This document shows positions 38,978-47,723 of a stretch of DNA of 64,000 nt, in pieces; position 1 is the first letter of the stretch; every line of letters starts with the position of its first letter. The notes under the pieces were generated by a model. The model was given only the letters and a program-made list of their open reading frames with translations, was not told where the DNA came from and did not search any database. This DNA comes from Pseudomonas antarctica (lineage in GTDB: Bacteria > Pseudomonadota > Gammaproteobacteria > Pseudomonadales > Pseudomonadaceae), in NCBI RefSeq assembly GCF_001647715.1, contig NZ_CP015600.1:2976001-3040000 (forward strand). Direction: 5' to 3'. The translations under genes were made by a program, and so were the position numbers.

Positions 38978-39889
38978 GTGACGAATCCCTTGAAACTCAT
39001 CATTGTTGTTCTCTACGTTGCCTCCATTGCGTATGTTCACCTGCGTGGCAGGGTGCGACACAAGCTGGGCCGCCAGCTTAGCGACCACTCGACGTTCCTC
39101 GCGCCGGTCAACTGCTTCCTCTACATGTTTTCCAAGCAGCCAAGCCGTCCCTTTCTGTCGCCCAGCGATTTTCCGGACCTGAGCCCGCTACAGGAGCATT
39201 GGGAGGAAATCCGCCAGGAAGGCCAGAACCTGATGCGGGCAGGCGAGATCAAGCGCTCTGACCAGTACAACGACGTGGGTTTCAACTCGTTCTTCAAGTC
39301 CGGCTGGAAGCGTTTTTACCTCAAGTGGTATGGCGACAGTCACCCGTCGGCGATGAAGCTGTGCCCGCGCACCACTGAACTGGTGCAAAGCATCGGCTCG
39401 ATCAAGGCGGCGATGTTTGCCGAGTTGCCGCCGGGCTCCAAGCTGGTACGCCACCGCGATCCGTACGCCGGTTCCTACCGCTATCACTTGGGCCTGGATA
39501 CACCCAATGACCCTGGCTGCTACATCAATGTGGATGGCGAAAGCTATTACTGGCGCGACGGCGAGCCGGTGATGTTTGATGAGACCTACATTCACTACGC
39601 GGAAAACACCACACCGCACAACCGCATCATTTTGTTCTGCGACATCGAACGCCCAATGAAGTACCGCTGGGCGGCGGCGTTCAACCGCTGGTTCAGCCGT
39701 AACGTGATGGCAGCTGCCGGTTCGCCCAATGATGATGGCGACAAGACCGGGGGCTTGAACCGCGCGTTCACGCGCCTGTACAAGATCCGTCTGCGTGGTA
39801 AAGAGCTCAAAAAGCGCAATCGTGCACGCTACTACCTGGAAAAATGGGCAATCTTCGCCGGTTTGGCGCTGATCTTTATCCTGATCTAA
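38978..39889 (+). CDS. lpxO: LpxO-like lipid A hydroxylase (Asp/Asn beta-hydroxylase family)
   Basis: A 303-residue 2-oxoglutarate/Fe(II) dioxygenase with a membrane segment at each end (residues 5-20 and the C-terminal AIFAGLALIFILI). The catalytic core shows RHRDPYAGSYRYHLGL and MFDETYIHYAENTTPHNRIILFCDIERP, carrying the iron-binding His and Asp and the 2-oxoglutarate arginine. LpxO adds the 2-hydroxyl group to a secondary lipid A acyl chain. The start is GTG. The gap to the wzz-like gene is 240 bases with no seen terminator. A role on a peptide or peptide lipid is the alternative. Confidence 0.87.
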   Translation: MTNPLKLIIVVLYVASIAYVHLRGRVRHKLGRQLSDHSTFLAPVNCFLYMFSKQPSRPFLSPSDFPDLSPLQEHWEEIRQEGQNLMRAGEIKRSDQYNDVGFNSFFKSGWKRFYLKWYGDSHPSAMKLCPRTTELVQSIGSIKAAMFAELPPGSKLVRHRDPYAGSYRYHLGLDTPNDPGCYINVDGESYYWRDGEPVMFDETYIHYAENTTPHNRIILFCDIERPMKYRWAAAFNRWFSRNVMAAAGSPNDDGDKTGGLNRAFTRLYKIRLRGKELKKRNRARYYLEKWAIFAGLALIFILI

Positions 39890-39908
39890 ATTGCCCTGCG
39901 GGCGCGAA

Positions 39909-42383
39909 TCACTGCGGTGGTTTCGCGCCCAGCTTGTCCCACATCGTCTTGCTGATCTTCTGCCGGTGCGCATAACCGGTCCACGGATCGCCCTTGAGGT
40001 TGTTCAACCGCAGGTGCAGGTTGGCGATCGTCCACTGTTGGGCTCCGCGTAACCCTTTCAATTCCTCTCGACTCACCGGTACCGATACCGGCAAGCCAGG
40101 TCGTGCCCTGACCGAATAGGCGGCGACGGTGCTCGCGCCACGCGCGTTGCGCAGGTAGTCGATAAAGATCTTGCCGATCCGGTTCTTTGGGCCCGAGGTA
40201 GCACTAAAGCGTTCGGGCAATTGCAGCGCCATGAACTGCGCGATGGCTTTGGCAAACGCCTTCACGGTCTCCCAGCCATCCCGGCGCGCGAGCGGTACAA
40301 CCAGGTGCAGACCTTTACCGCCGCTGGTCTTGACGAAGGCCTGGAGCCCAAGCTCATCCAATACCGACAGTGTCAGTTGCGCTGCTTCCAGCATGGTTTT
40401 CCAAGGCAGTGCCGGGTCCGGGTCCAGGTCAAGTACAAACAGGTCGGGGGTTTCGATGTGGTCCGAGGTGGCGCCCCAGGTATGCAGCTCGACCGTGCCC
40501 ATCTGCACGGCGCCGATCAGGGCGCTCGCCGTGTCGATTTCCATCAGGCGTGCATGGCCCGGGTCGAGCTTCTGGTCCAGCTGTTTGATATGCGCAATGG
40601 CGAGTCGCTCAGAGTGCTTTTGGAAGAACTGCTCGCCCTCGATGCCTTGCGGTGCACGCAGCAGCGAGACGGGCCGGTGGCGCAGGAAGGGCAGGATCCA
40701 TTCACTGATGCTGTCGTAGTAGGCGGCCAATTGCTGTTTTTGTGTACCACTTTGCGGGTCAATCACGCGGTCGGGGTGGGTGATGTTCACAGCGCTGCTG
40801 GCGCTTCTCGCCGGCGTAGCCTTCGTGAGGGACTTGGCCTTACGTGGCTGCTCACGATTGATCTGCGTCGCCGGCTTATCGGTGCGCAACGCAACGAATG
40901 ACGCCTGGCGCACCACGCCTTCGCGGGTCCATTCGGTGAAATTCACTTCGCCGACCAGCGAGGGTTCAACCCAGTGCACACCGCGTGCCTGAGTGCGGGT
41001 CAAGGGCTGTTCCAGCGGTGAGGTTTTGCGTTGCAGCGGCGTGAGCTGCGCGTAGATCGACTTCAGCGCCGCCTGATCAAACCCGGTACCTACGCGTCCG
41101 GCATAGACCAGCCCGGCGTCGTCATTGACCGCCAGCAGCAGCGCACCAAACCCACTGCGTGAGCCTTGGGGGCGCGTGTAGCCGACAATCACGAACTCCT
41201 GGCGCAAGCGGCACTTGAGTTTGATCCAGTCGGCACTGCGGCTGGAAACATAAGGGCTGCCTGCGCGCTTGCCGATTACGCCTTCCAGTGCCAGGTCGCA
41301 GGCGCTTTCGAAGATGTCGCGCTGGTTGGCGGTAAAGGCTTCGGAGAACCGCAGCAATTTGCTGCGGCTGCCGGACAGCGCGGATTTGAGCGCGGCACGG
41401 CGTTCCTCCACGGGGGCTTCGCGCAGATCTTGCCCTTGCAGAAAAGGCGCGTCGAACAGGTAATAGACGATGTCCAGGCTGCGGCCGATATCGAACGCAT
41501 TTTGCAGCGCCTGGAAGTCTGGCAAGCCGTCGGCATTGAGGCTGACCACTTCGCCGTCCAGCCAGCTGTCCTTGAGCTTGAGGGCTTGCAGCGCTTTGAC
41601 TTGACGCGGCAAGCGGTCGGTCCAGTCATTGCCGTTGCGGGTAAACAGGCGCACCTCACCGTCGCGTATGCGTGTCAGCATGCGGTAACCGTCGAATTTG
41701 ATTTCATACCGCCAGTCGCCGGGCGGTGCGCGGTCAACCAGGGTCGCCAATTGCGGGGTGAGTTGTTCGGGCAGGGCAGTGGGCGCTTTCTCGCGTTTCT
41801 TTGGCGGCTTGGGAGTACCAACCACGGCGCCGCTGAGCACACTTTTCGGCTGGTCCTGGACGATGTCGTAGTCAGCGGTCGGCCTGGCCTGCGGGTCCTT
41901 TTCCTTGATCAGCAACCACTGTTCCTTATCGCCGCTGCCCTTGAGCCGAGTGCGGACCAGCGCCCAATCGCCGGAAAGTTTTTCACCGACCAGGGTGAAC
42001 TTGAGTTTGCCGGCCGCATACGCCTTGTGCGGCTCGTCATGGGGTTGCCAGACACCGCGATCCCACACAATCACATCCCCGGCACCATATTGGCCGGGCG
42101 CAATACTGCCTTCAAAGGTGCCGTAGCTCAGAGGGTGGTCTTCAACGTGAACCGCCAGGCGTTTCTGGCTGGGGTCGAGGCTCGGCCCCTTCGGCACCGC
42201 CCAACTTTTAAGTACGCCATCGAGCTCCAGGCGAAAGTCGTAGTGCAGGTTGCGGGCGTCATGTTTTTGAATCACGAATGACAGGGCCGAAGCCTTGCGT
42301 TTACCAGCAGGCGCGTCGCCTGCGGGCTCTGCGGTGATCTCAAAATCGCGCTTGCGGTTGTATTCACTCAGGGGCTTCGCCAT
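39909..42383 (-). CDS. ligD: ATP-dependent DNA ligase D (NHEJ)
   Basis: An 824-residue three-domain repair enzyme in the Pseudomonas order phosphoesterase-ligase-polymerase. Residues about 15-165 are the 3'-phosphoesterase with His41, His47, Asp49, Arg51 and His83. The ligase domain, about 205-510, has the nucleotidyl lysine Lys229 in IKFDGYR and DGEVV at 277-281. The primase-like polymerase, about 530-820, has the metal-binding DLDPD at 652-656. It joins broken DNA ends together with Ku, encoded just upstream 18 bases away. Confidence 0.96.
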   Translation of the reverse strand: MAKPLSEYNRKRDFEITAEPAGDAPAGKRKASALSFVIQKHDARNLHYDFRLELDGVLKSWAVPKGPSLDPSQKRLAVHVEDHPLSYGTFEGSIAPGQYGAGDVIVWDRGVWQPHDEPHKAYAAGKLKFTLVGEKLSGDWALVRTRLKGSGDKEQWLLIKEKDPQARPTADYDIVQDQPKSVLSGAVVGTPKPPKKREKAPTALPEQLTPQLATLVDRAPPGDWRYEIKFDGYRMLTRIRDGEVRLFTRNGNDWTDRLPRQVKALQALKLKDSWLDGEVVSLNADGLPDFQALQNAFDIGRSLDIVYYLFDAPFLQGQDLREAPVEERRAALKSALSGSRSKLLRFSEAFTANQRDIFESACDLALEGVIGKRAGSPYVSSRSADWIKLKCRLRQEFVIVGYTRPQGSRSGFGALLLAVNDDAGLVYAGRVGTGFDQAALKSIYAQLTPLQRKTSPLEQPLTRTQARGVHWVEPSLVGEVNFTEWTREGVVRQASFVALRTDKPATQINREQPRKAKSLTKATPARSASSAVNITHPDRVIDPQSGTQKQQLAAYYDSISEWILPFLRHRPVSLLRAPQGIEGEQFFQKHSERLAIAHIKQLDQKLDPGHARLMEIDTASALIGAVQMGTVELHTWGATSDHIETPDLFVLDLDPDPALPWKTMLEAAQLTLSVLDELGLQAFVKTSGGKGLHLVVPLARRDGWETVKAFAKAIAQFMALQLPERFSATSGPKNRIGKIFIDYLRNARGASTVAAYSVRARPGLPVSVPVSREELKGLRGAQQWTIANLHLRLNNLKGDPWTGYAHRQKISKTMWDKLGAKPPQ

Positions 42384-42401
42384 GACGTTCTCCGGCGGGT
42401 G

Positions 42402-43277
42402 TCAGGCTCTTGAGGCCTTTTTGGAGGACGTTTTCGCGGCAGGCTTTTTCGGCGCGGCCTTTTTCGTCGCGGGCTTGGCGGCGGTGGCTTTGCCGGCAAG
42501 ACTGCGTTTGAGCAGCTCTGTCAGGTCGATGACATCGGCCGATTTACGTTCCTCGCTGCCTTCCTGGCTTTCCACATCTTCGATTTTGCCGGCCTTGGCC
42601 TTTTTCGCGACCAGCGCCATGATCTTTTCCTGGAAGCTGTCGCGGTACTCGTCGGGCTGCCAGTCGGCACTCATGTCTTCCACCAGGCGCTTGGCCATGT
42701 CCAACTCGCCCTTGGTCAAACTCGGTTTGGTCACGTCGCTGCCCAGTTCCAGTTCGTCCAGGCTGCGTACCTCGGCGGGCCAACGCAGCATCACCAGTAC
42801 CAGCGCCGAGTCCAGTGGCATCAGCGCCGCCAGGTGCTGCTTGGTGTGCAGGACCACATTGGCCAGTGCCACCCTGGCGGTTTTCTTCAGCGTTTCGCGC
42901 AGCAGGGCGTAGACCTTGCCGCCGCGTTTGTCCGGGGCCAGGAAGTAGGGCGTGTCGATGTTTTGCAGAGGGATCTGGTCGGCGGCGACAAAGGCGATGA
43001 TTTCTATGGTTTGGGTCGACTTAGGGTGAGCGGAGCGGATTTCTTCTTCGCTGAGCACCACATAGCGGCCTTTCTCGTAGGCCACGCCCTTGACGATATT
43101 GTCCTTGGTGATTTCCTTGCCGGTGGCCTTGTTGATGCGCTTGTAGCCCACCGGGTCCATGCTGCGCTTGTCCAGCCAGTCAAAATCGACGCCCTCGGAG
43201 GACGTCGCCGAGACCAGCGAGACCGGGATATGGACCAAGCCGAAACTGATGGCGCCTTTCCAGATTGCCCTTGGCAT
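42402..43277 (-). CDS. ku: Ku protein (NHEJ)
   Basis: A 291-residue bacterial Ku homodimer subunit that rings broken DNA ends and recruits LigD. It begins MPRAIWKGAISFGLVHIPV, the Ku signature, and has VLSEEEIRSAHP, the dimer-forming core through about residue 250, then a lysine/alanine-rich tail (KPATKKAAPKKPAAKTSSKKASRA in part) that binds DNA. It is the first gene of the ku-ligD pair; the 183 bases in front separate it from a divergent gene. Confidence 0.96.
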   Translation of the reverse strand: MPRAIWKGAISFGLVHIPVSLVSATSSEGVDFDWLDKRSMDPVGYKRINKATGKEITKDNIVKGVAYEKGRYVVLSEEEIRSAHPKSTQTIEIIAFVAADQIPLQNIDTPYFLAPDKRGGKVYALLRETLKKTARVALANVVLHTKQHLAALMPLDSALVLVMLRWPAEVRSLDELELGSDVTKPSLTKGELDMAKRLVEDMSADWQPDEYRDSFQEKIMALVAKKAKAGKIEDVESQEGSEERKSADVIDLTELLKRSLAGKATAAKPATKKAAPKKPAAKTSSKKASRA

Positions 43278-43460
43278 GGCTGCGTTCCTTGAGAAGAGTC
43301 AGTGTTCTGGTGACTCGCAGGCGTTGGCAAAAGTTTCGACGGGCAGATGCGCGGACAGATTGTGTTACATCTGATGAGAAACTATTTAATGTCGAAAGCC
43401 GAACCCAAGGCGTAGCGTGTTATCGAAAGCAGGTACCACTCGCCCCAAAGAGGCTTTGTC

Positions 43461-43775
43461 ATGAACAGCTGTGTGCGTCATCTCGCAGTGCTCGCGTTGG
43501 GCCTGGCGCTCGCGCCATTTGCCCAGGCGCAAAACCTGCCCGGCAGCAACGATTCCAACAACAGCCCCATTCATCGGGCCAACCCCAACAGCATGCAGGG
43601 CACCCAGCCCAATACGCCGGCCGTTCGCGGTGTCCAGACCGGGCCGACCAGCCCCGCGCCGACCGTGGAAAACGGTGGTATCGGCAATCGCTACCCGAAA
43701 CGGGATGCCGCCCCGAGCCGTCCCGCCACTGACACCAAAGCGCCCACTTACGATGCCAACGGCAATCGCCGGTAA
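43461..43775 (+). CDS. Small secreted protein, unknown function
   Basis: A 104-residue protein with a signal peptide (residues 1-23, ending AQAQ). The mature part is rich in Asn, Pro, Thr and Gly and low in complexity (NLPGSNDSNNSPIHRANPNS and so on), likely disordered. No family recognised. It ends 12 bases before the PQQ dehydrogenase gene, so they probably form one operon. Confidence 0.75.
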   Translation: MNSCVRHLAVLALGLALAPFAQAQNLPGSNDSNNSPIHRANPNSMQGTQPNTPAVRGVQTGPTSPAPTVENGGIGNRYPKRDAAPSRPATDTKAPTYDANGNRR

Positions 43776-43787
43776 GGACTCTGTCTT

Positions 43788-44945
43788 ATGTTTCTACGCA
43801 AAACCCTTCTAGCCGCGCTTTGCGCAACCACGCTGCTGCCCATGACGACCGTTTGGGCGGCTGATGCCCAGCAGTTCCCGAGCGAGCAAGGCAGCATCAC
43901 GGCGACCCCGATCGCCAAAGGCCTGGACCACCCGTGGGCGGTGGCGTTTCTGCCAGACAAACAAGGCTTCCTGGTGACCGAGCGCCCGGGGCATCTGCGG
44001 TTTGTCAGCCCGGACGGCAAGCTTTCAGCGCCACTGACCGGTGTGCCGCAGGTGTGGGCCAAAGGGCAGGGCGGTTTGCTCGATGTGGTGCTCTCGCCGG
44101 ACTTCAAGCAGGACCGTATGGTCTACCTGTCGTACGCCGAAGGCGGCGGCGAGGGTGGCAAAGCCGGCACCGCCGTCGGGCGTGGGCGTCTGGCCGACGA
44201 CTTGAGCGGTTTGAAAGACTTCAAGGTGATCCTGCGCCAGGAGCCCAAGCTCTCGACCGGAAACCACTTCGGCTCACGTCTGGCTTTCGACCGCGATGGC
44301 TACCTGTTCGTGACGCTCGGTGAAAACAACGACCGGCCGACGGCCCAGGACCTGGACAAGTTGCAAGGCAAGGTGGTGCGGATCTTCCCGGATGGCCGCG
44401 TGCCGGATGACAACCCTTTCGTCGGTCAGGAGGGCGTACGCCCCGAAATCTGGTCCTATGGCCAGCGCAACCCGCAAGGGCTGGCGATGAACCCGTGGAG
44501 CGGCACGATCTGGGAAAATGAACATGGGCCGCGCGGAGGGGATGAAATCAACATCATTGAGCGTGGCAAGAATTACGGTTGGCCATTGGCAACCCATGGC
44601 ATCAACTATTCCCTCACGCCAATTCCCGAGGCCAAGGGCAAGACCGTGGAGGGTACAGTGGCGCCCCATCACGTCTGGGAAAAATCGCCGGGCATCAGTG
44701 GCATGGCGTTTTATGACGCCGATCGTTTCAAGGCGTGGCAGCACAACCTGTTTATTGGCGCGTTATCCAGCCAGGAGCTGATCCGCCTGCAGTTCGATGG
44801 CGACAAGGTGATCCATGAGGAGCGCCTGCTGGGCGCTTTGCACGCGCGGATTCGCGATGTGCGGCAGGGGCCGGACGGCTACCTGTATGTGCTGACCGAT
44901 GAGGACAAGGGCGTGCTGTATCGGGTAGGCCTGAATCAGGACTGA
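43788..44945 (+). CDS. PQQ-dependent sugar dehydrogenase (soluble, YliI/Asd-like)
   Basis: A 385-residue periplasmic six-bladed beta-propeller with a signal peptide (residues 1-24, ending VWAAD). Family features are GLDHPWAVAFLPD, VTERPGHLRF, NHFGSRLAFDRDGYLFVTLGE (calcium and PQQ pocket), WSYGQRNPQGLA and ENEHGPRGGDEINII. It oxidises aldose sugars with PQQ. It sits behind a small secreted protein in a likely operon. Confidence 0.93.
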   Translation: MFLRKTLLAALCATTLLPMTTVWAADAQQFPSEQGSITATPIAKGLDHPWAVAFLPDKQGFLVTERPGHLRFVSPDGKLSAPLTGVPQVWAKGQGGLLDVVLSPDFKQDRMVYLSYAEGGGEGGKAGTAVGRGRLADDLSGLKDFKVILRQEPKLSTGNHFGSRLAFDRDGYLFVTLGENNDRPTAQDLDKLQGKVVRIFPDGRVPDDNPFVGQEGVRPEIWSYGQRNPQGLAMNPWSGTIWENEHGPRGGDEINIIERGKNYGWPLATHGINYSLTPIPEAKGKTVEGTVAPHHVWEKSPGISGMAFYDADRFKAWQHNLFIGALSSQELIRLQFDGDKVIHEERLLGALHARIRDVRQGPDGYLYVLTDEDKGVLYRVGLNQD

Positions 44946-45001
44946 ACAACCTCGGCAGGCGGGAGCAGGCAAGCCAGCTCCCACCTGTTGACAGCGTGGG
45001 T

Positions 45002-45481
45002 CTATAAACCCAGGTCAGACAAGCCTGGGTGATCATCCGGGCGCCGGCCCAGCGGCCAGTGGAACTTGCGCTCGTTTTCCTTGATAGGCAGGTCGTTGAT
45101 GCAGGCAAAACGATTCGCCATCAAGCCGTTCTCGTCGAATTCCCAGTTCTCATTGCCATAGGACCGGAACCAGTTGCCGGAGTCGTCGTGCCACTCATAG
45201 GCATAACGCACGGCGATGCGGTTGCCGGTAAACGCCCACAACTCCTTGATCAGCCGATAGTCCAGCTCCTTGGCCCATTTACGGGTGAGGAAACCTTTGG
45301 CCTCTTCGCGGTTGTGCGCAAACTCGGCGCGGTTTCGCCACTGCGTGTCCGGCGTATAAGCCAGCGACACCCGCTGCGGGTCCCGGGAATTCCAGCCGTC
45401 TTCGGCCAGGCGGACTTTCTCGATGGCGGACTCCCGGGTAAATGGAGGCAGCGGCGGACGTACTTCGGCGTTGGATGACAT
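45002..45481 (-). CDS. DUF1348 nuclear transport factor 2-like protein
   Basis: A 159-residue cytosolic NTF2-fold protein of the DUF1348 family: [31 protein letters not shown] and [31 protein letters not shown] are highly typical. Function unknown. The ATG at 45481 has AGGAG 8 bases upstream. It follows the TetR gene by 53 bases on the same strand, the usual pairing, and is likely its regulatory target. Confidence 0.9.
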   Translation of the reverse strand: MSSNAEVRPPLPPFTRESAIEKVRLAEDGWNSRDPQRVSLAYTPDTQWRNRAEFAHNREEAKGFLTRKWAKELDYRLIKELWAFTGNRIAVRYAYEWHDDSGNWFRSYGNENWEFDENGLMANRFACINDLPIKENERKFHWPLGRRPDDHPGLSDLGL

Positions 45482-45534
45482 GGGGCAGCTCCTGAACACA
45501 AAAAGGGTTATCGAAAGTTGCAACGCATGTGCGT

Positions 45535-46098
45535 TCAAAGCCCCAATAACGTTCGCGCCATGCATTGCGCGTTATCAGCAGCCGTTGAATCGCCCATCAC
45601 CAAGGCAACGGTAATGGCGCCGTCGATCAGGATCAGCAGTTGCGCGGCCTGCTGTTCGGGGGCTGCGGTGCCATGGGCTTGACACAGTTCACGTGCGTAC
45701 TCGAACAGTTTCTGTTTATGCGCCTTGGCCAGCAGGCGCACCGGGTCTTGCGGGTTGCCGGTTTCGCCACTGGTATTGATAAAAGCGCAACCACGAAAGT
45801 CCGCCGAGCCGAACCAGGCCTTGAGGGCGCTGAACAGCGCCAGCAGGCGTTCGCCACTGCCTTCGCTGCGTTGCACTTCATCGCGCAGCCACTGCATCCA
45901 GCGTGCGTCGCGGCGTTGCAGCGCGGCGATCACCAGCTCATCTTTGTTGGCGAAGTAACGGTAAATACTGTTGCGCGAAACACCGGCCGTTTTCACCAGC
46001 AACTCCATGCCCGTGGCGGCGATGCCGTGGCGATAGATCAGCTTTTCGGTAACGTCGAGGATAATGTCGCGGGTTTCACTCAGGGTCATATCGTTCAT
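45535..46098 (-). CDS. TetR-family regulator of the DUF1348 gene
   Basis: A 187-residue TetR protein. The helix-turn-helix is [32 protein letters not shown] and the effector domain has the [12 protein letters not shown] motif. The ATG at 46098 is preferred because a perfect operator-like palindrome lies 13-26 bases upstream; a start beyond it would put the operator inside the gene. A second ATG three codons later is also possible. It and the DUF1348 gene downstream form one unit, probably self-repressed. Confidence 0.9.
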   Translation of the reverse strand: MNDMTLSETRDIILDVTEKLIYRHGIAATGMELLVKTAGVSRNSIYRYFANKDELVIAALQRRDARWMQWLRDEVQRSEGSGERLLALFSALKAWFGSADFRGCAFINTSGETGNPQDPVRLLAKAHKQKLFEYARELCQAHGTAAPEQQAAQLLILIDGAITVALVMGDSTAADNAQCMARTLLGL

Positions 46099-46110
46099 GC
46101 CGGCTACAGT

Positions 46111-46124
46111 AGAACGATCGTTCT
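46111..46124. promoter_or_regulatory. Palindromic operator of the TetR gene
   Basis: AGAACGATCGTTCT is a perfect 14-base palindrome in front of the TetR start, of the length and form bound by TetR dimers. It is the likely self-regulation site and would also control the DUF1348 gene. Confidence 0.75.
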
Positions 46125-46222
46125 TCTTGGTCAATTACATTTTTCCCCTGTGTGACAGCGAGACCTGAGCACCCCCATGGTGTAAGCTCGGGGCCTCTTC
46201 GGATTCGACCATTGCGAGCCTT

Positions 46223-47566
46223 ATGCCGTCGTTCTTCAAACGCTCCCTGTTGCCCAAGCTGCGCGGTTTCCCACTGTCTCCCGATGCCATCGACGTGCTG
46301 TCCGGCGCCGACGCATTTCGCCGTTGCCTGCTGGAAAAAATTTCCCAGGCCACGCAGCGTATCTACATTGTTGCGCTGTACTTGCAGCAGGACGAAGCAG
46401 GGCAGGAAATCTACGACGCCTTGCACGCCGCCAAGGCTGCGCGGCCCGCGCTGGACGTTGTGGTGGTGGTCGATTCATTGCGTGCCCAGCGCGGCTTGAT
46501 CGGTGCCGGCAAGCAGCCGGGCAACAGCGCCTGGTACCAGGCCATGACCCAAACCCACGCCAGCGAAGTGCCGGTTTACGGCGTGCCGGTGCAAACCCGC
46601 GAACTGTTCGGCGTGTTGCACCTCAAGGGCTTTGTGATCGACGACAGTGTGCTGTACAGCGGCGCCAGCCTGAACAACGTGTACCTGCACAAGTTCGACA
46701 AGTACCGTTTTGACCGCTATCACCTGATCCACAACCCGGCGTTGGCTGACTCGATGCAACACCTGGTGGAGCACGGGCTGGTAGCGTCCAAGGCCGTGCA
46801 CCGCCTGGACTTGCCGAACCCGCCGACCACCCGCAGCCTGCGCAACGATATCGGCGACCTGCGCAGCCGCTTGAAGCACGCGGCCTATGACACCACCACG
46901 GGGCTGTTGCCTAATGGCCATTTGTCGGTGAGCCCATTGCTCGGTGTCGGCAAGAACAACCCGTTGAACCGGGTGATCCTCGAGCTGATCGCCAGTGCCC
47001 AGCATCAACTGACCATTTGCACGCCGTACTTCAACCTGCCGCTGCCAGTGACCCGGGAAATTAACCGGGCCCTGGCGCGCGGGGTGAAGGTCGACATCAT
47101 CGTCGGCGACAAAACCGCCAACGATTTCTACATACCGCCCAGCGAGCCATTCAAGGTGATCTCGGCACTGCCTTACCTGTATGAAATCAGCCTGCGCCGA
47201 TTCGCCAAACGTCATCAGCCAATGATCGACAGCGGCCAGTTGAACCTGCACTTGTGGCGCGACGGTGACAACACCTACCACCTCAAGGGAATGTGGGTCG
47301 ACCAGCGTTACACCTTGCTCACGGGCAATAACCTCAACCCGCGTGCGTTCCGCCTCGATCTGGAAAACGCCTTGCTGATTGATGACCCGCAAGGCCAGTG
47401 GCTGGCGCCGAGGCGTACGGAGCTGGCAGAGATTTTTCAGCACACCACGCGCATTGAACGTTACCAACAATTGCAGACGCTGCTGGAGTACCCGCCGGCC
47501 GTGGGCAAGTTCCTGCGGCGGGTCAGCAGGGTGCGGATCGAGCGGTTGCTTTACCGCATTTTGTAA
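46223..47566 (+). CDS. pssA: CDP-diacylglycerol-serine O-phosphatidyltransferase
   Basis: A 447-residue phosphatidylserine synthase of the E. coli PssA, phospholipase D type, the committed step to phosphatidylethanolamine. Both HKD-type motifs are present: HLKGFVIDDSVLYSGASLN near residue 133 and YHLKGMWVDQRYTLLTGNN near residue 353. No signal peptide; such enzymes attach to the inner membrane surface and ribosomes. Length matches the E. coli enzyme (451). Upstream spacing to the divergent TetR gene is 124 bases. Confidence 0.95.
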   Translation: MPSFFKRSLLPKLRGFPLSPDAIDVLSGADAFRRCLLEKISQATQRIYIVALYLQQDEAGQEIYDALHAAKAARPALDVVVVVDSLRAQRGLIGAGKQPGNSAWYQAMTQTHASEVPVYGVPVQTRELFGVLHLKGFVIDDSVLYSGASLNNVYLHKFDKYRFDRYHLIHNPALADSMQHLVEHGLVASKAVHRLDLPNPPTTRSLRNDIGDLRSRLKHAAYDTTTGLLPNGHLSVSPLLGVGKNNPLNRVILELIASAQHQLTICTPYFNLPLPVTREINRALARGVKVDIIVGDKTANDFYIPPSEPFKVISALPYLYEISLRRFAKRHQPMIDSGQLNLHLWRDGDNTYHLKGMWVDQRYTLLTGNNLNPRAFRLDLENALLIDDPQGQWLAPRRTELAEIFQHTTRIERYQQLQTLLEYPPAVGKFLRRVSRVRIERLLYRIL

Positions 47567-47674
47567 GCGCGCATAGGTTCTCCGGAATCGCCGGCTTTCC
47601 AGTTTACTTTCGTCGACGTATTGAGATCTCTCCTACACCTTGCCTTTGGGTTCTCTCTTAGGCTTTTTGTTGGT

Positions 47675-47694
47675 AGTTCTTAAGGACAAGAACT
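47675..47694. promoter_or_regulatory. Inverted repeat ahead of the 1284-residue gene
   Basis: AGTTCTT, six bases, AAGAACT: a perfect 7-base inverted repeat ending 29 bases before the ATG. Its place suits an operator or an RNA leader hairpin. No hrp-box (GGAACC ... CCACNNA) was found in the 157-base gap. Confidence 0.35.
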
Positions 47695-47723
47695 CTTGCG
47701 GTTAAACGTGAAGAGAACTTGAA

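Noticed and set aside
47567..47723. hrp-box promoter before the 1284-residue gene
   Set aside because: No GGAACC with a CCACNNA at the correct distance is present; only an inverted repeat was found.
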